Shown here: one piece after another, positions 1-12,500 of the stretch
How the letters are laid out: each line of letters begins with the position of its first letter
Numbering within the stretch: the first letter of the stretch is position 1
Assembly (NCBI RefSeq): GCF_000327385.1
Contig: NW_008708458.1
Coordinates: 249,282-313,281, forward strand
Origin: Lottia gigantea
Taxonomy: Eukaryota; Mollusca; Gastropoda; Lottiidae
Direction of reading: 5' to 3'
DNA length: 64,000 bases
Position numbers and translations under genes: made by a program
The notes under the pieces: model-generated
Seen by the model: only the letters and a program-made list of their open reading frames with translations
Databases searched by the model: none
What the model was told of the DNA's origin: nothing

Positions 1-377
1 TTAAATGCTGAATGGCAGAAAAACTGCATGCCAGACTTCAATTCTGAAAAATCATTAATAGCCGAAATTCTTTGGTATATTTAGACGGCAATGTTCTTTC
101 AAGTTTTGTTGTGATGTTACTCATCTGTAACAATTGATAGTTTCACAATTTTTTCCCCACAAATTGACAAAGAATAGCATTGAAACTGCACACGTCATAG
201 AAAAAAGGCGGAAAGTCTCGGCACCAAATGAACTATAAAATAAGGTATGAAAATAGAAACATGTTTTTGTTTAAGAGCATTGGGCCAGCTAGCATGTATA
301 GTATCCTCTCCTTGAACATGTTCAATTGGTTTCTTGGTTTCTATCAAAATTTAACTTCACAATATAGAATCCTATTT

Positions 378-574
378 CTAGTTTTGTTTTCCCTGTTCAA
401 ATTTGTCTATCAACTCTTTTCTTCTTTTAAATATTCGGAACACTGTACTCTCGGATACTTCATACTTGGAACATAATTCATGAACAGTCATTGGACGACT
501 TGACTCTCTGTCTTGTATCAAAGCCACTTTTTCTTTCAATGTTAATTGTTTATACTTCTGAGTTGACAACAGAC
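378..574 (-). CDS. Alternative terminal exon 1 (HTH), most distal seen
   Basis: 64 residues after the junction Gly; phase-1 acceptor TTACTTTTCAG|GT. Starts LLSTQKYKQLTLKEKVALIQ; HTH core LCSKYEVSESTVFRIFKRRK; ends KFEQGKQN and a stop. Bases 1-377 hold no further copy, but more could lie beyond the window edge. Confidence 0.77.
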
Positions 575-3500
575 CTGAAAAGTAAAATCTTAAATGTTAC
601 TTTTCAGGTTATATCAATCAGAAGATTTATCCATTTTCAAAATAATTTTTAGTTTGGTATTCCTTCTCAACATTTAATTATGAACAGCAAATTCTTTTTT
701 TCATGATGAGAAACTATGTCCCTAAGTTGATTTTAAAGTTTGATGAACATTATGGTTAATTGATCTAAAATAGAAGAATATTACATTGAGCATGCCTTGC
801 CTATTGTAACAAGAGGTTCATAATAAATGAAGTTTTGGTACGGGCATCATTATTACCATGTATCTTATTGTTATCACACAAATATTGACAAATTTAATTC
901 TTCTTCATATTTTGCTTTCAGTATGTCTTTATTCTTCCAGATTCTAAACACTGTACTCTCAGACACCTTGTATTTTTTGATAAGTTCAGGTACTGCTATC
1001 ACAGGATTAGCTTCCCTTTCCAGAATCATGTCAATTTTCTCTTTCAATGATAAATGATTGTATTTTAAAGTTGGTGTAAAACCTGAAAAGTAAAATATCA
1101 TCAGTTACTTTTCAGGTTATTACAGCATCTTAACAGTGTGTTTAAGGAAAAGAGGCTTAAATTATGCCAACAAAACGAAATAGAATCTTAGATCTTGCAT
1201 TCCGGCTGAATTAGAAGCAAAACACCCTTGTATAGTGAAATGTCTCTCTTTCTCAACTTCCAAATGGATCTATAACATTTTGTGTATCACAAGGCTTTGA
1301 TTTATTATTCCAACAAAATGACTATACTTTTTGATATGTCAGTCAAAACAAACTACATCACTGAAAGAGAGAAATCATGTTAAATTTCTAAACTTTCATA
1401 TGTGAAAATTGTCTAGTTAGTGTCAGTTTGTCATAACATATCCGAGCACTAATTGTGTTCTAATTTAAACATTAACATTTGTATATTGTGTTAAATGTTA
1501 TTCTATATTATTAACAAGACTGAATATTGATTTTTACAAGCACGTAAGTACACATAACACATCAAAAATATATATACATATATATTACATTTTAAATAAA
1601 CCAGGCATTGAGTTACTGACACACAGACCTTCAAACTGTCAATTTTATAAACGAAAGTTAAAAATCTAGTGTGTTTTATTCAAAGCAAAACGAAAACTAC
1701 TAAAACAGACTGGCAGTACATGAAATTGTAAGCTATGATATGCAACTTTGTTTTTTTGGTAATGATCCAATCAAATTTAGAATAATTCTCAAAGACAGTC
1801 CTGTCATTTTAATCAAGAAACTCATATCCTTAATCTAAGTCAATGGATCAAATGTTTTTATCACGATTACTTTTCATCTGTCTAAGTTCATCTTTGCGAC
1901 GAAGGACACGTTTAACGGTGCTTTCTGATACGTCATATTTTAAACTGAGTTGTCGTAAAGTAGGAGAGGGTTGGACTTCTCTGTCTTCTATTAATTTTAT
2001 CTTCTCATCAAGACTCAGTTCTTTATGCTTTTGAGTATAGAGTAAATCTGAAACTAACAATGAACAAAGTCAGTGTTTTTAAATTTGTTTTATTGAGATA
2101 CACATAATGGATAATTTTACATAATCATTGATTAACACATTTTAAAGGGACAAGTAGGCCATTTTTTTATACCAATTTTAGTTTAGTCTTTTTTTTTTTA
2201 GCTGAGCTCACCGTCGAAATTTGAGCCTTCAAATCCATGTGTGTTTAGAATTATATGAGTTTGAAATTAAAGATACTCTGTGATATATATAAAAGACATA
2301 TAGAAAGAGTGAGTAAAATTCATAGTTTGAAGTATTTTTAAAGGAATTAAGACATATTAGTACATTTCTAGTACTTCTGAAAACTATTTACATATATTCA
2401 AGACTAAAATCAGCCCCCCAAAATGGCCCACCTGTCCCTTATACTGAGGGCCGTTTCTTTCCAACATATCAAAATAATGTAATATTTCATTACACTAAGA
2501 ACTAACTTGTACCTTTACCCAATAATAAACATAACACACTTTTAAGCTTTTTTTACTAACAACTTTTACAGATATAATCGAAGAAACAGTCACTCATTTT
2601 TATTGAATACCTTACTTCGACTTTCAATACCATCCATGATATAGATGAAAGGAGCAAGCTACTCAACTATACAACTACAGCAATATCCTATAAACTTTCT
2701 TACTAAATCTTAAATGTTTTATCTTTAATATTCAATCAAGTTTATGTCAACCTCTGATGATGAAGTGTTTTAACAGTTTGATTGTTCAATCACTAAAATT
2801 GGTTTAAAGTTGCTGCATCAACTGATCTTTGAAATACTGGACCTTAGTTAAATAAATCGAACATAAATGGTACAAGAAAAAGATTGAAATTTTGCATTCC
2901 AATAATGTTTATTTGTGCTTCAGACGTTCCGCAGAAACTGCAGAATTCCATTCACTCTGTTCATTATACATCTGTAATATTTTATTTTTATTTTTAATAA
3001 TTAAATACACTGTTCTTTCTGAAACTCCATATTGACTCATTAAATCTTTGACTTTATCAGTCGTTTTCTTATCAGAATTTTCAAATTCATTGAGAATTTT
3101 AATTTTGGTTCCTAGACTAATACGAGGTTTACTATAATTCATTTGTTGATATCTTGAAAAAAGTTCCTCTTGATTCCATTGTAAACCGTCTGAAATTCAA
3201 AATAAATGATTCTTTAGTATCTATTTTTATTATAATGAATTTGAGTAAGGCTTTAGTACTGAGCATCATTTTCTTATAAATGTAAAAAATGTAGCAATTG
3301 ATAATGAGGTTCTGTAATGACATGCAGAGGATTTATATTATGTGGATGGTGATAAGAGTCAACACAGTCATACATGCCTCCATTCAGCAAGAAACTTCCA
3401 AACTAATGTTTAACGCTAGTGTTAAGTTCTTTCCTTGAATTTTATCCCGCCACTGCCCAAAAATATATCAGTTGTAATTGTCATCTCTAAGAACAAACAT

Positions 3501-6500
3501 GGAAGTCTGAACTAACACAAGACACAAGAGAACAATGTTCATCATCTCCTAGAAGAATTACTGCCACCTTATTTCCCATGATGTTAAAGAAGGAATCATA
3601 TGTTGTATTTTAAGTCCAATGTTATGTGTTTTGTTTTGCAAGTTTTTCATTATAAATCTGAATAAGTCTATTCTTCTTTTTGATTATTAAATACACAGTT
3701 CTTTTAGAAACCCCAAATTCATTCATTAAATCTGCAACTTTTTCAGTAGTCCTCTTTTCACTTGCTTCGTATTTTTGAATCAATTCAAGTTTGGACTCAA
3801 CACTGAGATCAATTCTCGGAGATCTGTGAACAATCGACATATTTTCAAGACACCATTTTTCATTTTCTTCTGCTGAAATTCAAAATGAACAGCTTGTTAT
3901 GATAGAATGTCCTTGAAAATATGTCAAAGAGAAAATGTTTTCTATTAGTCAGGATTTAAGGTGTAGTGGGAATTTATATGCACATATGAGGTAGTTCAAA
4001 AGTTAGAATCCCCATGTCCACATTTTTAAATGATCCAGTAGGTACTTTTAAATATATTTTTTGAGCTATTAAAGCAGGGTTTATAAACATAACATGTCCT
4101 GAACTAGTATCATCTTTATTCTTTATACAATATTGATACAAAAACAAAAATTTTGTACTGTATTTTCAGTAAGACTTTTTAAAGATTTATAACATTCCAT
4201 ACTGAATTAATAACATTTTTTATCTACAATTTTTCTGTCGTCATTAAAGATGGGTTCCCTAATTTTCATTTATGAAAATAAAAATGCTAATACTTATATG
4301 AATAGAAAGTAGAGGTGTTTTAATGACTTGGAAAAATACCAGTTTGTCTCAAATGTCCATAATAATTTATAATGAGCTAAATTAGAAGAGAATTACCAGC
4401 AAATTCGAATGAGTGACTGCTCAACAAAGGTCAAAAAACCTTTTTTTGTTTATCCAGACTGTACATATATAAACATTTATGATTGGTTAAAACTCTTAAT
4501 TATATCCAATTAGCATATGATCAACACTACATGATAATTCATTAGAAACAACAATTAATCAAATACTTTGCCTAATTTGACACTAAAAAATAAGGAAACC
4601 CATCTTTAACAAATTAGGTGCAGAAAAATAAAACATTAAACTCCATTTCATTATCATTTTTTTCTCATAATGCTTGGCTTAGAGAATAGAAAGAAGTTTC
4701 TCATTTACACAAAATTCAACCATTTAAATTATTGTCATGGCACACATAAAGCAGAGTCCAAATCATTACATTTTCATTCATATTTTCCAGTCAATAGAAG
4801 AAATCTTATATACATTGATTGGTATTGTCTTATCATGGCACATACAAAACAGAGAGTCCACATAGCTAACAATTTATCACATTTTTATATATATTTTCCA
4901 GTCAATGAATTAATAAAACAGAATCTTGTACATTGATCTGTAATCACTTGTTTAATGATGCAAGTCTGTTCATTTTTTCTTCATGTACTTTCAATATCTT
5001 TCGTTTACTCTTAATGATATAAAACACAGTGCTCTTGGACACTCCAAACTCATTCATAAGGTCAGAGACAATTTCAGACCTTTTTTTGTCACTTGCTTCA
5101 AATTTTTGTATCAATTTTAATTTGTTGCCTGTAGTCAGATCCTTTCTAGGCGTTCTGTTCGAAGGCAAATATTCATTACACCATTTATCATAGTCTGAAA
5201 TTCAAAATGAACACCAAATTAGGCAAAATCCTACAGCTGTTTTTCAAGGTTTAAGTTATCTTATAGCTTTGAAATTAATAAGTAAGTAAAATATGGAAAG
5301 AACAAAAGCAAGAGTTAGTTAAAGGGGAGGTAAGAACCTGCTTCAAAAAATTAACAAGCATTGTTCATAAATTATGTCCAACTTCTTGATGTTTTCCTCT
5401 AGGAAAATGGAAGAGAAATCCTTGTTTTTAAATTTTCTATGGATTAAAAAAAATAGTCAGATTTTCAAAATATATTCACCATAATGTTCAGTATTAATGC
5501 TTTTAATCTATCAAACAGATCTTTCAAAATCAGCTTATTCTTCCACTAACCAATAATATTCTAATATTGACACATTTAATTCAATCATTTCTTAACACTT
5601 ACTACTTTCAAAAAGTTCAGTTTCATAAATTTTCAGCCTGTTCATTTTTGCTCAGCATTTGCCTATACTGAGTGAAATATTTCTCTTTATCTTTAAGATA
5701 TAAATAAACTGTACTCTCTCCAATACCATATTGTTTAGCAATATAACTAGCTTTCGGTTTATAAGGGCACTGCTCGTAATCCAAGATTAACTGTATCCTA
5801 TCAGCTATAGGGATGTTCGTTTTAGTTCGAGATCTTGGCAGATATTTACGAACATCTGAAATTCAATAAAAATAGTAATCAGCTTTTAAGTGCATGAAAG
5901 GGATACAGTTTGGACAGTTGGTAAGAAGTAACTTCTACTGAGTTGTTTGCACAATTCATATTTCACTTAATTTCTCAGACAAATTATATCATTCTGTTCA
6001 TATTTTACTTTTTAGGACCACTTACTGGCCGATTCTTTATGTTTTCAGACAATTACAAGTATTTTTTATGGATTTATCGGGTTATAAAGGGATTGTTGTA
6101 TGTAAGTCCACTGACGAATATATTGGCCAACATTATGTTCATTCTGTGAGGTAGAATATCTTTTATATGAAGAATATATTGTTGAAAATATACAATACTG
6201 TTAAGTAGGCTATAATTTGTGTTCAATGGAGAGGATGTAAAAATAAATATTCAGATATCTGCCAAAGGTGTGCTTGTGTGCTAGATGACAGTGCTACTAT
6301 TTTGGAAATGGATTATGGACAAATTCATATTGACATTTACTTTATTAACTAAAAATATATTCTATTCCAGGGTTAAAATGTCTGAATATTCTATTCCAGG
6401 GTTAACATGTATGAATAAAATAAAGTGTAATTGGATAATTAACATAACAAATAGACTATGATTTGCATAGAAGAACCTTCTTAACAATAAAAGAAATAAA

Positions 6501-9500
6501 AATAGTTAGCAAGGATAACAACTTTGTATCACAAGAATCCTTCCTAAAAAAAGGTTGGAAAGTTTTCTATCAAAATGAATTCAAATGTGATTTAATTTGA
6601 TATTTCACATAACAATCAAACTATGATTTGCATAGAAGTACCGTCTTTAGGCATCTTAACACTAAAAAGAAATAAAAATAATTCACATGGATAACAACTT
6701 GTTTTTTCAACAATCCTTCCAATAAGCTTGGAAAACTTTAATACCATTATAATCTTATTAAAATCTGAAGGTGTAAGTTATCAAACATCGTCACTTTCTG
6801 TTCCAAGTCTCCTGTATTCCTCTAAATATCGATTTTTTTCTTTTAAAAAATGATACACAGAACTAAGGCCTATTCCATATTTTTTTGCCATGTCCGTAGC
6901 TTTTGGTTTTTCAAGACTGTTTTCAAATTCGTTAACTAATCGGATCTTATCTATTAATGGTAGTTTTTTACAGCTCCTGGTGTTTAAGGTATTTTGAACA
7001 CATTTGTCTGAAATTGAAGAGAAAATTGCAAGATCACTGTGTGCTTTCATTATAAGTGATGATAACTAATAATTTCTCTAGGAAGATCTAATGTTAACTA
7101 CAGCATGAGATTAGTATCAAAATGAAAGAGCCTCAGTAATGTTAAATACTCCCCAATATGTAAAGTACTAATCTATCTATAGTAGTAATACAGTTACAAA
7201 TCATTTTCAAATTCAACTATTCACATTTATTTAAGAATTTACTATCAGATACAGTTAACCAATAAAATGGAGTGATCCCTTTTCTGAACCAGTATACTTA
7301 CAATATACTTAAAGATTTTCACAAATATCAACGCATTACAAACTTCGTCTTGTACCTTGACTACAATAGCCACCTTTCTTGTATCAAGGGATCCAGCAAT
7401 TTGAATCGGAGTCATCGACAGAAATACTGTTAATATTATGACTTCTTATTTATTTACAGATAGTCTGTAAATAATAAGCCATAATATTAATAGTATTTCT
7501 GTCGATGGCTCTGATTGGCTGTATTCACAAGTGTGTAATCCTATCTAATCACTGCATTTACAAACTTCTGTGATACAAAAAAGTCAGCTATTGTAGTCAA
7601 AGTATTAAAAGAAGTTTGTATATCTTGACCATTGTAAATATCGATTTTGCGTCGAAGAGAAATTTTATAACGAGTCATGATAAGACTCAAACTTTACAAT
7701 AAATTCAGCTGTTTTTTTCTCACAAACTCTGCTTGATATAAACCTTAACCCGTTCCAAATTTTATTGATTTATAATAACGGTATTCTGTTTCTCATTCTC
7801 ATATTGTTTAAGATATCTTTCTTTATATTTCAGATACATGTACACGGTACTCTGACCAATACCATATTTTTCAGCAAAAAAGCGAACTTTGACCCCTGGT
7901 TTCTCAATATCACTTTCTTCAAATTCCTGTATTAACTTTATCTTTTCCTTCAATGTAATATCATTTCGATGTCTGCTTTTAGGCATTAACATTAATATAT
8001 CTTTTTCTGAAATTTAACAGAAATTCTTTATTAGAGATATGTAATTACAGGTGAACGAATTCAAGGTCCTGAGGGCAGAAAATACAGTAACATGTTTATG
8101 GAATACTAAGAAAAATTTGATCTCCCAGTGAATTCTCAGTAATATAACTAGAGGAGGGAGATACTTGTTATATGAGCTTATTTAAAATGGTGCACACTTT
8201 CTAGCATTTCTATAATAAATTACTTTGATTATGAATTATTGATATCTTATATTTATTCATCTAATCAAAATTTTGACAGAATTAACAAATTACAAGACAG
8301 GTAACAATATGGTGTCATTTCCCTAAGTATATTTACATTAGCAATCTCCAAAGAGCTTGATGTTCACCCTTGAAAATCCAAATTGATTATGAAATGTTCA
8401 CTAGAATGGTTGCATTGATCTTTTAGCAAGATATTCTTCAATCAATTTGTCACGTTTCTGAATAATTCTATATAATGTTGCTCTTGCAATATCAAACTTT
8501 TTACAAATAGTTTGAATTCGATCCATTTTGGCTTTATTCTGATCTTCATTATCAAATGCTGTTAATATAGTAATTTTCTGCTCTAGTGTTATTATTTTAC
8601 GTTGGTCAACCAATATATCTGAAATGACACCAAGATGGAGAGTCATTGATTGAAATCGTTCGAAACTCTTACATTATTTCCCAAATAGGGGTTGGGTTAA
8701 TACTGGGTCGTATTGGCTGTGCAGGCAACGAAATTTCAATATTTTAGAGCTGCTTAACCCTTTTTGGGGTTAACCAAAATTCTAAGTATTTGTACTAAAA
8801 GCTGGTCTTCATGTGTGTTACTCAGATAGCCCTCAGACAGTTAACTATTTAATTTAACGACTTCGATAAAGAGGGCTGATAGATTCTAAGACATGCTTTT
8901 CTATTTTAAATGCTTTATTTTGTATGATGATTCCTCACTGAAGTTTAACATAAATGTTATATGATTTATAATCTTTTAAATCTAAGTTGAAGGAAAAACC
9001 AATCTGACAAAAGTTTTATTAGTTATATAAATAAAAACATTAAATCTTTCATACACCATCATCACAACCATCTTAATTCTTTACAACAAAAATATGCAGC
9101 ACATCTTTATTATATATATATCTGATGCTACATCATGATTCATGACTCTCGATAATTAACATACAGGATGGTAAATTATTTTAGGTTATAACGCACAGCA
9201 TGAAAAATCCCAATCCGAACGGAATTGCACATCCTAAATACAGCCTAAATACAGTGTTTTAACGTCTATCAAATTGTTATTCTAGATCAAAATTCAGAGA
9301 CATTTAAAGCCACTATCTAGGCTTTGTCATCATAAAGGCCATTGAAAAAGAATTGAAGTACTATTGTTGCTTTAAAGGTATTTATCAAACAAGAACCCTA
9401 CATATTAACTTTTTGTGCCACAGCTTCACAGAGACTTTTTCTAGTTTGGTGGTTATGGCGGGAAAGTCATAGGAAGACTATCACTAGTTTCTTCAGTCAT

Positions 9501-12500
9501 ATCAAGATCACGTGGTTTAATTTCGATCTCCCTCTCATATTGATGAAATATTTTTTGTCTGGCTTTCAAGTGATTGTAAACAGATGCTCTAGAAATCTTA
9601 AAATAATCACAGACAACTTTAATGGCTGGTCCTGCCTGATCGAATTTCTTAAATTCCCTATCATACATTTTAATCATTTTAACTTTTTCTGCTAATGTAA
9701 GTTGTATCTTTTCTCTATGACTAAAAAAATCTGAAAAGATACAGAAAATACTTCAGTTTCTTTTAGCTTTTGTTAATCATTTTTATTTTAAATGAAAAAT
9801 GTAAGAATGTTTTGTTTTTTGTTCCCTTGGTGTTTGGCTTAGATACTTCTAATGACTGAAATTCATATTTTAATTGTCTATCATACCGCCAACATGTTTT
9901 GGACGCTAAAAATCCTCATAGCTGATTTAAAAAATGGAGGTGTGGTCATTTTCCAAAATACAACTTTGGTGTGTGAGCTCATTTAAAGGGTTTAAAAATG
10001 GGAATTAAAAACCACATAATTTACACATAAATATCTTCATTGACCATATTAACATCATATCTGACACAAATAAATGTCTTTTTTTTTTTACATCACAGGA
10101 GCCATACATAGCTATGATGCAAATTAAAACTATGAGAATTATTGATATACGTACGAAAGTTTAAAGACAATCACACTGGTATTCTAAATGTCTTTAAAAT
10201 GAAGCAATAATTATTTTGGTCTTGAAGAATCTAATTCATTTATGGAAACATTTGTTATATGTCCAAATCAATTCCACTTTCTAGACTTCTTTCGTATTCT
10301 AATAAATATTCAGATTTTCTTTGTAAAACTCGAAATAAAGTGGCTCGTCCTATATTGAAAGTTGCTCTTAAATCAGTGATTCTCACATTTCCCTTTTCTG
10401 GATGGTTTTCATACATTTCAATAAGCTGAACCTTTTCTTTTAGTGATAAATGTTGTCTTGACTTGGGAAAAACTGAAATGAAAATCAACGAGAAATGTTA
10501 AAATTCATTTCAGTTTCAAACCCAAAATTAGTCTGACAAATCAGGTGCCACATGTTACATTTTACATCTAGTCAAGTCAGGCAGGATTTAGCATCATTAA
10601 TATTTTGAGGCTTTGAGTACTATGTTTCAAGACCTATATTTTGTTAATTAGCTATTTCTGGCCATTTTTGTGTGTAATGCAGTAATGTTTGTGGAGATAC
10701 AAGAAATTTATTCCTAAGGTTATGAAACTGTTGTTTTTTTTAGTTTTGGCTTAACCACTTGAAGTGTCCTTTTATAGTGTTTCCTCAGGGTTAATTCAGC
10801 AAGAGCAACTGAAATTGTTTTTTTGTCAGACAGTTAAAATAGCTACCTTTTCCTTACAAATATATAATTGAAATTGCATCAACTAAATGTAAAATATTCT
10901 AATATGTTTGACTCTTCATAATTTTCTGTCTATATGTAGATAGATATTCATCTTTTCTCTTCACTATTCTAAACACTGTTTGACGAGCAATTCCATATTT
11001 TTTAGCCAAGATATTCATAGAGATATTTTCATTCTCATATTCATTGATCATTTCTACCTTCTCCTCCAGATTTAATTCTTTATACCTTCGAGTTTGTAGA
11101 GAATCTGAAAGAGACAGGAGTGGAACATTACTGCTCTTAAAAACTTTCGCAAAATTTAAATTTGAATGTGTTTTGAAAGCATTGGCCTAGGACACACTAG
11201 GTTATTATTATGTTAATATGGAGATTTATTTTGAACCAAGAAATTCTTTTTGAATTGGAGGATTGGAGGTAGACGCAAAATCTTATGTGTGGGTAGGTTT
11301 GATGATACCAGAAAATTTTAAAACGACAAGGATGTTTTCAGACATAACTATCACTACTATTTAACCTATCACTTGACTTTGTAGCAATATGACTATAAAT
11401 TACTAAGTTATGTCAAAATGACTTATAGATTGCAAATGAAATCTCCATAATTTATTCAAACACATTTCACTACAGATCCTTTGATTTCAACAATGTATCA
11501 GTTTATCCAGAAAAAAAATATACTAAAACTAGTTAGAATCCTATTTCTGCACAAAGCAGTGAGTTAAAGTCACATATAAAACATACCAGTGCACACAAAA
11601 CAATTCCAAGCTATTTCTACTATGTAAATTACAAAACTGCTGCATTTATGTAAATTCAGAACATCACATCACAATCAAATATTTAAAACTATAAGTTCTA
11701 TTGACCAAATCAAAATCAAATGTAGACAAAGAAGAAAAGAAAACAGCCAAGAGAAGGACAAGTGTAACGGATCAAAATTTCGCTTTAAGGTCATGGGCAG
11801 TTGCTTGTTTTGTCCGAGAATTTTCATATTCAATTAAAATTTCCTCTTTCTTTTTTAATATCCTGTGAACTGTGGCTGATCCTATACCAAATTGGTTGGC
11901 TAGATCTTGTTGTGTAGGTTTAGGGTATGCCTGGTATGATTCTATCAATTTCACTTTTTCATTCAATGTTAACTCTTTATAAGGTTTCCTGGCTAACAGT
12001 TCTGAAAATTAAATGAAATAGAGTCACTGACATTGTCAATAACAAGTCTAGATCCAAGACTTGTATCAGCAAAAAGACCCAGACTTCAGTACACAGAGAC
12101 ACTGTTTTGAGCAAAGTACGGTAAACACAACATGGAGAGATAAACTAAAATTTAATAAATGAATTTTAAAGTTTTATATGAATTAAACGAGTGTTTGTTA
12201 TGATCATTGTAAAATTGTTAAGGTGACTAATAACCATAATTATATCCAGGTGCTTTCAGATTAAGTATGAAAATTTATGGTCATAATCTACTGCAAAATG
12301 TTCTTTTGTAAAAAAATTTACAAGATGCGTTTGACTTTGATGAATTTATAATGTTACAATACCATTTATCACAGTGAGTTAAAATACTGTTAAGTGTTAT
12401 GATCAACAATAAAACAGGATTCACCTAGTTAATGCATACAAAAGAGCATCTAATATCTAATTCACAGAATTAAAATAAAGACTCATTTTCCAAAACTTTG

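Noticed and set aside
228-2034. Plus-strand open frames overlapping HTH exons 1-3
   Set aside because: They are reverse-strand shadows; the minus-strand frames have the conserved domain, acceptor and phase.
378-12001. The HTH exons read as remains of 14 pogo/Tigger transposon insertions
   Set aside because: Each is only one HTH with a splice acceptor in the same phase and a stop; no DDE catalytic region or terminal repeats surround them, and all frames are open. Ancient capture of a transposase HTH remains possible.
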